DNA of 64,000 nt from Vreelandella rituensis (GCF_003336665.1 NZ_QPIJ01000002.1:1-64000); one strand, 5' to 3'; numbered from the stretch's first letter, positions 34,673 to 42,331 are shown. The notes: a model not told the origin generated them from the sequence alone. Numbers and translations: made by a program.

Positions 34673-35223
34673 TCTGCCCATTCAAGCCGGTGCGGTCATG
34701 AAACAGGAAGCCGTCGCCGTTGCTCGAAAACACAAAGGGAACGTCCAGCGCATCGCTATAGGCCAACGCCTGCTGCATACCGTCGCCGAGGCTGTGCTTG
34801 TTGTCTTTGGCCTCGATCACCGCGATGGGGTGGTTCTTCTGGTAGCTGAGCAGGTAATCGGCTCGCCGCTTTTTACCCCGCGTATGCAAGCGCCCCCGCA
34901 CGATGATCCGCCCAGCCGTGAAGGAAACCTCTTCACGAACCTGGGCTTGAATATCCCACCCGGCCTGCTCCAGAGCGGGAGTGATGAACTTGGTGCAAAT
35001 ATCCCTTTCGCTGAGGGCCTTCTTATCCATGGCAGATCCTGCTCGTCTGGCGGGTTGGGCGTTGGCCACCCCAGCTTACGGCACTCAGTCGACTTAATCA
35101 TCCTGTGGTAGGCTGGCCTCAGTGGTTCAACTGAGCAATAAATGCAGTAAAGTAATGGCGAGGAAGTAACGGCGCGAGGCTTGGGTGCTGAGCTTGGGGC
35201 AGCTAACGACCCTAAGCGGACAT

Positions 35224-35255
35224 CACGGCAGAAGCGGCATGCTGGTTCTGCCGTG
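35224..35255. repeat. Perfect inverted repeat upstream of the cassette array
   Basis: CACGGCAGAA (35224-35233) and TTCTGCCGTG (35246-35255) form a 10-bp stem with a 12-base loop, 25 bases before the first cassette boundary. No T-run follows on the plus strand. It could be a recombination site, a terminator of unknown transcript, or a protein site at the array head. The rest of 35031-35280, upstream of the broken hsdR, has no gene. Confidence 0.6.
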
Positions 35256-35305
35256 TTACTTAGGTGGCATGATAATCTATGTTGTATTTCAATAGGAGCA
35301 CTTAA

Positions 35306-36766
35306 GTGAGTCAGCAGGAATTACACGACTTAATTATTTATCAAGATAGATACTTTGAGATATTGACCGAGTTTTTCCTCAGCGTGACAGGGTGTCTGCC
35401 ACGTGACTTTTCACTACTGGATAGGTTTTCGGAATCTATCCAAGGAATGGCTAGTACTTTAAAAGAGAACCCTAGAAGAGCTGAAAGTGCGATGGTGGCA
35501 TTTTCAACTCTCGAAACAGAACTTAAGAAACTATATTCGGAAGAAGGTGGAAAAGCGTTTGGCGCAGCTAAGAAATTAGACGCATGTAAATTGAATCTGG
35601 GTGGAAGCAGTCGTTTCTTAGAAACACAGTTAAATGCTACGCGCAAATCACTTCTATATTCCGATACGGTTTTAATTCCAGACCCTGTAATGCCATGGCT
35701 GGAGAAAAAACGAGACGAAGAAAAGTTCAATCATGTTATCCCTCTTCAGATGGCATTTTTTATATTGCATTTGTGTGACCTCAAAGGGGGTGAATTTGAT
35801 CTCCCACCATTTTTTGTATTTCCAAGTTTTGAGAAGTCACTTGAAGAACATGATCTGCAAACGCAAGAAAATGGCATTCAGCTTATCACCGATGTATTTT
35901 CACATTATGTAGACTCAGGTATAGCGCACCCTCATGATATTTTGGAGTTTGCTGGAAAATACCCTGACCTGTACTTTGAAAAAATTGAAGGAGCAAAGCT
36001 TTTTGTCTCACCCGGATCTGAGCCTGGGGAGCCTCTAAAAGTAGAGTTAGAAAATTACAAGGCTGAAATGAGGCAATGGAGGTCAGAAGATTGGTGTGAT
36101 GAGCTGTTTTCGAAAGGTGATGTTAGTGTTGTAACTAACGCGATCTTTGAACGTATTATGCCAAACTACCATTTACTGGAAAATTCCGATGAACTCAAAA
36201 GCCATCCATTTCTCTGTGTTAATGCACAGGCGCATTATTACCAGCTTATCGCAAGTATGAAGAATGTATCTGCTGGTGACGTTGCGGCATTTGATCAATC
36301 TACCGCAGCAATTCTACAGTCTCTTACGTCTAAAAGACTTGATTATTTAGCTAATATTAAAGACTCGCAACTCGTGGCTTTGAGAAAGACAGATGAGAAT
36401 GTTGAGTTTAGGAGAGAGTTAAGAGATTTAGTTAACAGTTTACCTAATACCAAGCTCGAAGATTTAGGGTATGTTGCTGCCGAAGTATGCTCTCATATTG
36501 AAAGGGCAATATCAAAACATGAGAAGCAGGTTTCATTATTTAATGATAAATATCAAGCAAAACATAAATACACGGCTTTAATCGCTGCTGGCACATTAGG
36601 CGTAACAATGTTTCCTGTTTTAGCACCATTCTTAGGTGCGTTACTTCCAGTAGGTGCGGCCGCAGCTACTGGAAAATATGTTTCCGATAAGCTCGACCAG
36701 AAGGCCGAGTTTGGACAGTTTTCTCATTCAATGATGGGTGTGATTTCGAGAGCAAAAGGGAAATGA
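35306..36766 (+). CDS. Unknown 486-aa protein with C-terminal hydrophobic hairpin
   Basis: Starts at a GTG (35306) with AGGAG seven bases upstream. I do not recognise a family. The protein is largely helical. Its only striking feature is a hydrophobic stretch at about 421-455 (YTALIAAGTLGVTMFPVLAPF, then LGALLPVGAAAATGKY), long enough for two membrane passes or a pore-forming hairpin, followed by a short charged tail. The DNA is AT-rich compared with the chromosome. It is the first gene of a cassette array whose other members look defence-related, so a membrane effector is a tempting but unproven idea. The stop codon lies inside the attC-like pairing arm. Confidence 0.75.
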   Translation: MSQQELHDLIIYQDRYFEILTEFFLSVTGCLPRDFSLLDRFSESIQGMASTLKENPRRAESAMVAFSTLETELKKLYSEEGGKAFGAAKKLDACKLNLGGSSRFLETQLNATRKSLLYSDTVLIPDPVMPWLEKKRDEEKFNHVIPLQMAFFILHLCDLKGGEFDLPPFFVFPSFEKSLEEHDLQTQENGIQLITDVFSHYVDSGIAHPHDILEFAGKYPDLYFEKIEGAKLFVSPGSEPGEPLKVELENYKAEMRQWRSEDWCDELFSKGDVSVVTNAIFERIMPNYHLLENSDELKSHPFLCVNAQAHYYQLIASMKNVSAGDVAAFDQSTAAILQSLTSKRLDYLANIKDSQLVALRKTDENVEFRRELRDLVNSLPNTKLEDLGYVAAEVCSHIERAISKHEKQVSLFNDKYQAKHKYTALIAAGTLGVTMFPVLAPFLGALLPVGAAAATGKYVSDKLDQKAEFGQFSHSMMGVISRAKGK

Positions 36767-36839
36767 AATATAACAAGGCGCTGCTACGGAAAATTTACTC
36801 GCTGGCGCTCCTAAATTTCTTCAGATAGCGGCGTTAGGC
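36764..36839 (+). repeat. attC-like recombination site A
   Basis: About 72-76 bases after the first cassette gene. Left arm TGAAATATAAC pairs with the 5' end of its own cassette at 35281. The right end is GTTAGGC (36833-36839), matching the integron core site GTTRRRY. Internal blocks are shared with site B. The insertion point would fall after the G at 36833. Confidence 0.75.
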
Positions 36840-36857
36840 AATAAGGATATCGATAGA

Positions 36858-37646
36858 ATGACCGAAGATGAGTGGCAAGGAATTTTTAGTGATACCGTGA
36901 ATGCCATGATTGAGCATGTGAAACCATACTTATCGCCTATTTCATATCAAGAATCACCTGAGCGTGGAAGACACTACGGTAGTGGGTCGTATTTTGAGGC
37001 AGAAGAAGAAAAGTACTTAGTCACGAATGAGCATGTTGCAAGAAAGGTCAAAGAGGCATCCCTAGGGTGTCAGTTCATAGAAAATGAAAACATCATTAGG
37101 CTGACGAATCCGTTTTGCTGTAGGCCTCACCCAATTGATATTGCTATTAGCAAAATCGACTCGGGCATATGGGATCAGTATGGAGCAGGCTCTAAAGCAA
37201 TACCGCTAGAACGATTTGCAAAGCAACATAGCCCTGCCACCCATGAGCTATTGTTTTTTGCTGGATACAGCGGCGAACGATCAGTATTTAGCTTTGATCA
37301 CCTGATTACTAGGGGTACTCCATACCTAACACAAGAGTCTCCATTTCCTGAATCTGTCCAAGAAGGCGATCAGAACTACCATTTTTCTCTATTTTATCCG
37401 CCCGACCTTGCCCGAAGCGTTGATGGAACGTCTCATTTGCCAAATCCACATGGCTTCAGTGGATCCCTAGTTTGGGATACAAAGCGAGTTGCTTGCTTTT
37501 CTGAGAACAAAACTTGGGATCCAAGTATGGCTGAAGTTACTGGCATTGTGTGGGGCTGGCCTTCATCAAGTGGATGCATCCTTGTAACTAGAGTAGAGCA
37601 TTTTATGCTCAAAGATCTTTTGCAGGAGTCCCGAAAAAATGCCTAA
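36858..37646 (+). CDS. Trypsin-like serine protease domain protein
   Basis: A 262-aa protein with a likely complete trypsin-type triad: His in YLVTNEHVARK (about residue 57, compare TNAHV), Asp in PIDIAISKI (about 94, compare DLAVLKV), and Ser in GFSGSLVWD (about 200, the G-x-S-G motif). There is no signal peptide, so it should be cytoplasmic. It has no PDZ or other added domain and stands alone in its cassette. Cytoplasmic trypsin-like proteases occur as effectors or activators in several bacterial defence systems. That link is inferred from fold and location. The stop codon (TAA) is inside the attC-like sequence GCCTAAC. Confidence 0.78.
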   Translation: MTEDEWQGIFSDTVNAMIEHVKPYLSPISYQESPERGRHYGSGSYFEAEEEKYLVTNEHVARKVKEASLGCQFIENENIIRLTNPFCCRPHPIDIAISKIDSGIWDQYGAGSKAIPLERFAKQHSPATHELLFFAGYSGERSVFSFDHLITRGTPYLTQESPFPESVQEGDQNYHFSLFYPPDLARSVDGTSHLPNPHGFSGSLVWDTKRVACFSENKTWDPSMAEVTGIVWGWPSSSGCILVTRVEHFMLKDLLQESRKNA

Positions 37647-37712
37647 CAAAGCACTGCTGATGGACAATTTTTCCGTTGTGCTCCAAATTTGCCGCAGAGC
37701 GCGGCGTTATAC
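37641..37712 (+). repeat. attC-like recombination site B
   Basis: A 72-base spacer beginning GCCTAAC, which is the inverse of its own cassette start GTTAGGC at 36833, and ending in GTTATAC (37706-37712), another GTTRRRY-like core. Internal order (CTGCT, CAATTTTT, GCTCCAAATTTG, GCGGCGTTA) follows site A closely. This is the clearest of the three sites. Confidence 0.8.
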
Positions 37713-37745
37713 GTCACAATTAATTAGCCACGGGAACCGGCATAA

Positions 37746-39302
37746 ATGATAGAGATGGAAGAGAATCTTGTAGGAATTTTTCGTGAGTCCGCCGCCGGGC
37801 CATTCCTTTTTTTGGGATCAGGGTTCTCTCGAAGATACCTTGGTTTAGAAAATTGGAGAGGTCTACTTTCCAAATTTTGCGTTGCTGGAAGACCTTTTGA
37901 GTATTACCTATCTTCAGCCAACGGTGACTATCCTAAAGTCGCGTCGCTATTAGCAAAAGATTTCAATGAATATTGGTGGTCGGCTGATGAATATTCGTCC
38001 AACGTAGAACGCTATAAATCAAAAATAGAAGATGAGACATCTGCCCTTAGAATAGAAGTATCCAACTACCTAACTACATTAGATCAATCCAAAGCAAAGG
38101 AATCTGAATACCCTGAAGAGGTCGCACTTCTAGCAAAATTGAACGTTGATGGTGTAATAACCACGAACTGGGATATGTTCGTTGAACAGCTCTTCCCTGA
38201 ATATAAGACCTACATTGGACAGAAAGAACTGCTATTTCAGAACCCTCAAGAAATCGGAGAAATATATAAAATACATGGTTGTTCTACCATGCCTGACTCA
38301 TTAGTTCTTACTGACACCGACTATGAAAAATTTAATGAAAAAAACACCTATTTAGCTGCAAAGTTAATAACTGTTTTTGTCGAACATCCCGTGGTGTTTA
38401 TAGGCTATTCAATCTCAGATGAAAATATTAGCAGCCTCCTAAAAGCTATATCCTCTTGTATCGGAAGAGAAAATATTGAGAAATTACGTCGCAACTTAAT
38501 CTTCATACAAAGGCTTGCGGATGGTGAAGAACCAAATATCTCAGATACGTATCTTACAATCGATGGCATTCAGATCCCGCTCGTTTTGGTGAAAACCAAC
38601 GATTACCTGCCCGTCTACCGGGCTATAGAATCTACAAAAAGAAAAATCCCAGCTAGGGTGCTTCGTTATTGTAAAGAGCAGCTTTACGAGTTAGTTCAAT
38701 CATCCGAGCCAGAAGAAAAAATATGCGTAGTTGATATAGATGAAATTGAATCCAAAGAAGATGTGGAATTTCTTGTTGGTGTCGGTGTGGCGCACCAAGA
38801 ACAAGCAGGCCCTTCTTCGGTTGGTTATGCGTCGATAGGAGTGTCAGAACTGTTAGGTGACCTGCTGCATGAGAATCAAGATTATGATAGTGAGCAAGTA
38901 TTAACACATGTTGCGCCTAGAGCCTGTAAGGGTTCGCAAAATGTGCCCGTATTTTACTATTTGAGAAAGCTCGGTATTGATAACCTTGAGCAGTATCAAG
39001 CATCCGCTTACAAGCTAGATAAAGTAGTGATGAGAGAGCTGAAGTCATTTCGTATGGAATCCTACAGAAAGCCGTTCTTCAGGACATATCGACACATGTC
39101 AATGAGTGAAATACTTGCGGCATGTACTCCGGAAAACGCCGCCGCCTACATTCCATTTCTGGTCGCTGATAAAATCGATCTTGATCTACTTCATAAGTTT
39201 CTACTTGAAAATGAGGCGAAATTTGATTACGGCGTATCTAACTATGCTAGTAGTTTCAAGAAGTTGGCTGCCCTTTACGATCGATTAAAATGGGGCTGGT
39301 GA
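37746..39302 (+). CDS. SIR2-like NADase domain protein
   Basis: A 518-aa protein. The first 240 residues are a SIR2-type fold: FLFLGSGFSRRYLG near 22-32 (NAD-binding G-x-G-x-S), GVITTNWDMF near 137, YKIHGCS near 173 (catalytic His), FIGYSISDENI near 217. Such domains in bacterial immunity cleave NAD+ after phage detection and arrest the cell. The remaining 270 residues are mixed helix/strand and unrecognised, and may be the sensor. It is the third gene of the cassette array, AT-rich, with ATG at 37746 (ATG at 37755 also possible). Defence function is inferred from the domain. No partner gene is required by all SIR2 systems. Confidence 0.85.
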   Translation: MIEMEENLVGIFRESAAGPFLFLGSGFSRRYLGLENWRGLLSKFCVAGRPFEYYLSSANGDYPKVASLLAKDFNEYWWSADEYSSNVERYKSKIEDETSALRIEVSNYLTTLDQSKAKESEYPEEVALLAKLNVDGVITTNWDMFVEQLFPEYKTYIGQKELLFQNPQEIGEIYKIHGCSTMPDSLVLTDTDYEKFNEKNTYLAAKLITVFVEHPVVFIGYSISDENISSLLKAISSCIGRENIEKLRRNLIFIQRLADGEEPNISDTYLTIDGIQIPLVLVKTNDYLPVYRAIESTKRKIPARVLRYCKEQLYELVQSSEPEEKICVVDIDEIESKEDVEFLVGVGVAHQEQAGPSSVGYASIGVSELLGDLLHENQDYDSEQVLTHVAPRACKGSQNVPVFYYLRKLGIDNLEQYQASAYKLDKVVMRELKSFRMESYRKPFFRTYRHMSMSEILAACTPENAAAYIPFLVADKIDLDLLHKFLLENEAKFDYGVSNYASSFKKLAALYDRLKWGW

Positions 39303-39390
39303 CGTATAAAAATGCTTTGCAGCCGATCCACTTTCCGCTACTTTTCTTCAGTCATCCGCTTCACTCGGTCGGCTGAAGGCGGGTATTATA
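39299..39390 (+). repeat. attC-like recombination site C (diverged)
   Basis: Begins GTGACGTATAA (39299-39309), the exact inverse of the third cassette's first 11 bases at 37707-37717. CAGCCGATCC (39320-39329) pairs imperfectly with CGGTCGGCTG (39366-39375), giving the internal stem. The right end is less canonical (GGTATTATA), so the site may be degenerate or the true array end. From 39391 to 39505 no gene is seen. Confidence 0.6.
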
Positions 39391-39505
39391 TCAGTTGTAA
39401 CTAAAAGACTGCTCTTGGCCGTTACCGGCAGGCATATAAAACGGATGTTTTCTTCCCTACGCGCCTGGTTCCTGTAGTTCGCTCAGGATTGTCCTTCCCG
39501 GGGTT

Positions 39506-39733
39506 CTATTTTTCCCTATTTTCGCTACCAATGACCCCGGGGCGTTCTTTCAGAAAATCATCGTCAGCCTTCGGCAGATCGAGGAAGGATGCCCAGGATG
39601 GGCGAACAGGGCACAGGGTGATCACGTCCCCGTCCCGGGAGATAGCCAATTCCTCCAAGCCTTCATAGGCCATGTCAGCGGGCAGGCAAACAGCTTGGTC
39701 CTTGCCGATTCGGTAGATAGGTACGGTTCGCAT
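39506..39733 (-). CDS. VapB/AbrB-type antitoxin without toxin partner
   Basis: A 75-aa protein from the ATG at 39733. The open frame to 39781 adds residues foreign to the family. The swapped-hairpin AbrB-like domain is plain: VPIYRIGKDQAVCLPADMAYEG, then ELAISRDGDVITLCP. The tail (PSWASFLDLPKADDDFLKERP) is the toxin-binding part of VapB. A VapC PIN-domain toxin should follow directly, but downstream on the minus strand the sequence runs into the cassette array. It is either an orphan antitoxin or a locus that lost its toxin when the array end moved in. Confidence 0.8.
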   Translation of the reverse strand: MRTVPIYRIGKDQAVCLPADMAYEGLEELAISRDGDVITLCPVRPSWASFLDLPKADDDFLKERPGVIGSENREK

Positions 39734-39940
39734 TGGCCAGAGTCTCCTTGTCACGTGGGAGAGGAACGGAATTATGGTCAATTATTGTGGTGAGTATAAT
39801 TCAGCGCCATGACGTAAAGAAAACCAAGGTTTAATTTTGATGAGGGGTATACGCCAATAAAGTGTGTGGCCAAGCTTGTGCCTAATAAAAGCCAAAGGTC
39901 ATAACCGAATAGGCGTATCAGGAAGGTGATTAAGAGGTTG
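39734..39940. other. Intergenic stretch between vapB and tRNA-Arg
   Basis: No gene recognised. This is the putative edge of the island next to the tRNA gene, so it may contain one end of an integrated element. Confidence 0.4.
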
Positions 39941-39969
39941 TGGTCACGATTTGGTCACAGGGTGGTCAC
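39941..39969. repeat. Three direct repeats TGGTCAC, period 11
   Basis: TGGTCAC occurs at 39941-39947, 39952-39958 and 39963-39969, each 11 bases apart, so all three face one side of the helix. They lie just beyond the tRNA terminator. Iterated sites like this near a tRNA are compatible with integrase arm-type sites or a regulator site. Confidence 0.6.
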
Positions 39970-39973
39970 AGGC

Positions 39974-40008
39974 AAAAAATAAGGGCTTACGCGTTAACGT
40001 AAGCCCTT
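39974..40008 (-). terminator. Rho-independent terminator of tRNA-Arg
   Basis: AAGGGCTTACG (39981-39991) and CGTAAGCCCTT (39998-40008) form a perfect 11-bp stem, followed on the minus strand by ATTTTTTG. It begins nine bases after the CCA end of the tRNA. Confidence 0.9.
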
Positions 40009-40016
40009 GATATTCT

Positions 40017-40093
40017 TGGCGCGCCCGGCAGGATTCGAACCTGCGACCCTCGGCTTCGGAGGCCGATACTCTATCCAACTGAGCTACGGGCGC
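40017..40093 (-). tRNA. tRNA-Arg (anticodon CCG)
   Basis: A full cloverleaf on the minus strand: acceptor arms GCGCCCG and CGGGCGC, discriminator G, encoded CCA (40019-40017), D-loop AGCTCAGTTGGATAGAG, anticodon loop CTCCGAA giving CCG, and T-loop GGTTCGAATCC. It reads arginine codon CGG. tRNA-Arg genes are frequent insertion sites for islands, and the accessory region lies directly on its 3' side. Confidence 0.97.
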
Positions 40094-40247
40094 ATTGCGT
40101 TTTTCAACGCGAGCGTATCGTAACCGTACGCGGGCAATGTGTCCAGCCATGAGGCGAGTCCGGCGCGGGAAAGCGGTTTGACCGTTCTCGCTCCCTTGGT
40201 GCATTCTTTCAAGGCGTTATCGCCTTATTCCCCAAGGAAAAATCACA

Positions 40248-41243
40248 ATGAAAAAATTTGCTTTGAATACGCTGGCACTCGGGGTTTCCCTCGCGTTGGC
40301 CGGTACGGCTTTTGCTTCCGAATTTACCGATATGGACCCGGTCACGCTGCGCCTGGCGCACGTGGTCAACGAGCAGGATGGCTTTCATATTGCCGCCGTC
40401 AAGTTTCAGGAGCTGGTGGAAGAGCGTACCGAAGGCGCGGTGAGCATCGAGCTTTATCCCAATGCTTCGCTGGGTGACGAACGCACCCTGCTGGAAGGCA
40501 TGCAGATCGGCACCGTGGATATGGGCGTGATCACCAACGGCCCGGTGGCCAATTTCGTCGAAGAGATGGCGGTGTTCGAGCTGCCGTTCCTGTTTCCCTC
40601 GCCGGAAGCCGCTTACGACGTGCTAGATGGCGAGATCGGCCAGGAGCTGCTCGACAAGCTGGCTGAGGTCAACCTGAAAGGCCTGGCCTATGCCGAACGC
40701 GGCTTTCGCAACCTGACCAACAGCGAACGCCCGGTGAATACGCCGCAAGACCTGGACGGCCTGCGCATTCGCGTCATGGAAAACCCAGTGTATGTGGATA
40801 CCTTCCGCGAACTGGGCGCCAATGCCATCCCCATGGCGTGGACCGAAGCCTTGACCGCCATGCAGCAAGGCACCATCGATGGCCAGGAAAACCCGGTCAA
40901 TGTGATTCATTCGTTCAATCTCTACGAAACCCAGGACTACATGACCCTCTCGCGGCACACCTATGCCCCGGCGATCTTCGTGATGGGCATGCCTGTCTGG
41001 AACCAGCTGCCGGAAGCGGCTCAGGACGTATTGGCCCAGGCCGCCCAGGAAGCCGCCGAGCATGAGCGCCAGGTAAACGCCGAGATGGAATCCGAGCAAC
41101 TGGCCGAGCTGCGCGAGGCGGGTATGCAGATCAACGAATCGCCGGATATCCAGGCCTTCCAGGAAGCCGTTGCGCCGGTGTACGACAAGTACGGCGAGCA
41201 GTTCGGGGACTATCTGGAACGTATCCAGGCCACACTTCACTGA
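40248..41243 (+). CDS. TRAP transporter substrate-binding protein (DctP family), stand-alone copy
   Basis: A 331-aa periplasmic binding protein. MKKFALNTLALGVSLALAGTAFA is a signal peptide cut before SEFTD. DctP-family blocks follow: LRLAHVVNEQDGFH, ASLGDERTLLEGMQIGT, AERGFRNLTN and FRELGANAIPMAWTEALTA, with Arg in RIRV expected to hold a carboxylate ligand. It has a hairpin (AAGGCG-TTAT-CGCCTT, 40211-40226) and a good AAGGA site before the ATG. No membrane subunits follow. A close paralogue with DctQ/DctM lies at 44131. The ligand is probably an organic acid, possibly the substrate of the dehydrogenase next door. Confidence 0.9.
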   Translation: MKKFALNTLALGVSLALAGTAFASEFTDMDPVTLRLAHVVNEQDGFHIAAVKFQELVEERTEGAVSIELYPNASLGDERTLLEGMQIGTVDMGVITNGPVANFVEEMAVFELPFLFPSPEAAYDVLDGEIGQELLDKLAEVNLKGLAYAERGFRNLTNSERPVNTPQDLDGLRIRVMENPVYVDTFRELGANAIPMAWTEALTAMQQGTIDGQENPVNVIHSFNLYETQDYMTLSRHTYAPAIFVMGMPVWNQLPEAAQDVLAQAAQEAAEHERQVNAEMESEQLAELREAGMQINESPDIQAFQEAVAPVYDKYGEQFGDYLERIQATLH

Positions 41244-41247
41244 CAGG

Positions 41248-41283
41248 CTCTCGTAACTGAGTCTCGTAACGAGCTCTCGTAAC
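41248..41283. repeat. Short tandem repeat CTCTCGTAAC x3
   Basis: Three near-identical 10-mers (41248-41257, 41261-41270 as GTCTCGTAAC, 41274-41283) spaced 13 bases apart directly after the dctP stop. They are too short and irregular for a structured element. They may be a regulator site for the LysR gene or just slippage repeats. Confidence 0.6.
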
Positions 41284-41395
41284 GGGCTTTCCGCCAAGGT
41301 GGGCCCAAGCGATGGATTTTCTGTTGTGGCCGGCGGCTGTTCAGGCGACATTACAACGATGCTTGAACAGCCGTTCCAAACAAGAGAAACGCTTG

Positions 41396-42331
41396 ATGGA
41401 TGAAACAACCAATACAAAACTGACATCAAGACTCAATAAGATAAATCTCAATTTATTATTGGTTTTTCATACGCTCTACCGGAAGCGGAGTTTGACGCTT
41501 ACCGCGGAATCGCTCTGCCTGAGCCAGCCCGCCGTCAGCCACTCCCTGAAAAAGCTCCGCTTGTTACTGGGTGATCCGTTATTCATCAAGAGCGTGGATG
41601 GCATGCAGCCGACCCCGTTCGCCCGGCAGATGGATATCGCCGTGGGGAAAGGTCTGTTCTATTTCGACCAAGCGATTCACAGCAACAGCGAGTTCTCGCC
41701 CACCACATCGAAAAGGGAGTTTCGCGTCAGCCTGGTGGATTATGTCAGTCAGCAGCTACAACCCAAGCTCATTCAGCACTGCCTGACGCACGCACCGGGC
41801 TTGTGTTTCAACATGCTATCGACGCGCATCGCAAGTGCCGAGGGGGCTCAGCAGGTCCTGCAGCAACACGATATTGACCTGGCCATGGTGCAGCTCGAAA
41901 CCCTGCCGCTCACCTCGCACCATGAGTATCTTTTCGACGATGAGATCGGCTGTGTCGGCGATGCCACGCGGCATGGGCATAAAAGCCATATCACTCTGGA
42001 GACATTCCTCAACACCCCGCAAATCGCCCTGTCTCATCGCGAGGACAGCCCGTCATTGATCAATGAAAGGTTAAAAAAGCTGGGGCTGGAGCGCAAGATC
42101 GTGGCCAAGACCCCATATATCAATCCGCTTCAGGAGATATTGGTCTCGACGAACCTGCTGTGTGTGGTAACCCGCAGCGCGGCCGATGCCATCTGTCGCA
42201 ACAACGCCTTGAAGTTCTATGCCCTTCCCCTGGATGTGCCGACGTTCAAGGTATGCCTCTGCTGGGATGAACGGAAGGATCACGACCCTGGCATACGCTG
42301 GCTGAGAAAACTAATCAGGGAGCTGATATAA
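41396..42331 (+). CDS. LysR-family transcriptional regulator
   Basis: A 311-aa regulator starting MDETTNTKLTSRLNK at 41396. The frame extends upstream to 41312 without family resemblance. The N-terminal winged HTH is standard: NLLLVFHTLYRKRSLTLTAESLCLSQPAVSHSLKKLR, with the DPLFIKSVDGMQPT region after it. The effector domain (about 95-300) is of the NodD/LeuO-like, PBP2 type. Being between the transporter genes and the divergent dehydrogenase, it likely controls one or both in response to their substrate. Confidence 0.9.
   Translation: MDETTNTKLTSRLNKINLNLLLVFHTLYRKRSLTLTAESLCLSQPAVSHSLKKLRLLLGDPLFIKSVDGMQPTPFARQMDIAVGKGLFYFDQAIHSNSEFSPTTSKREFRVSLVDYVSQQLQPKLIQHCLTHAPGLCFNMLSTRIASAEGAQQVLQQHDIDLAMVQLETLPLTSHHEYLFDDEIGCVGDATRHGHKSHITLETFLNTPQIALSHREDSPSLINERLKKLGLERKIVAKTPYINPLQEILVSTNLLCVVTRSAADAICRNNALKFYALPLDVPTFKVCLCWDERKDHDPGIRWLRKLIRELI

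Larger units (their letters stand above)
31412..35030 (-). pseudogene. hsdR: Type I restriction subunit HsdR, split by an IS element
   Basis: The restriction subunit is present in two pieces. The N-terminal piece (35030 to 34663) starts MDKKALSERDICTKF and holds the PD-(D/E)xK nuclease site (RADYLLSY, IAVIEAKDNK). The C-terminal piece (33470 to 31412) holds the superfamily 2 translocase: [29 protein letters not shown] and the later RGTRI motif. An ISAs1-type element sits between them. Removing it with one copy of the 10-bp target duplication joins the frames exactly (2,427 bases, 808 aa, junction [15 protein letters not shown]), the usual length for EcoAI-type HsdR. The nuclease and motor are now on separate frames, so restriction is presumably lost. 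The C-terminal piece could still be translated from an internal start. Confidence 0.93.
35281..39390 (+). mobile_element. Three-cassette array with attC-like sites, no integrase
   Basis: Three one-gene units in the same direction are separated by spacers that behave like integron attC sites. The 5' boundary of each unit matches, inverted, the start of the spacer after its own gene: GTTGTATTTCA (35281) with TGAAATATAAC (36764), GTTAGGCA (36833) with TGCCTAAC, and TTATACGTCAC (37707) with GTGACGTATAA (39299). This pairing is expected when a circular cassette is inserted by an integron integrase. The first two spacers also align to each other over their whole length (TAACAA.GC.CTGCT, GCTCC.AAATTT, GCGGCGTTA). 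No IntI gene is in the window, so this would be a cluster of attC sites lacking integrase. Confidence 0.75.

Noticed and set aside
35281-39390. Treating the three genes as a conventional three-gene defence operon
   Set aside because: The gaps are 90-100 bases, contain matched attC-like ends specific to each gene, and have separate ribosome sites. Cassette structure explains them better, although co-function cannot be excluded.
39944-40204. Open frame spanning tRNA-Arg on the minus strand
   Set aside because: It includes the tRNA sequence itself (translated as a familiar tRNA-derived peptide), so it is not a gene.
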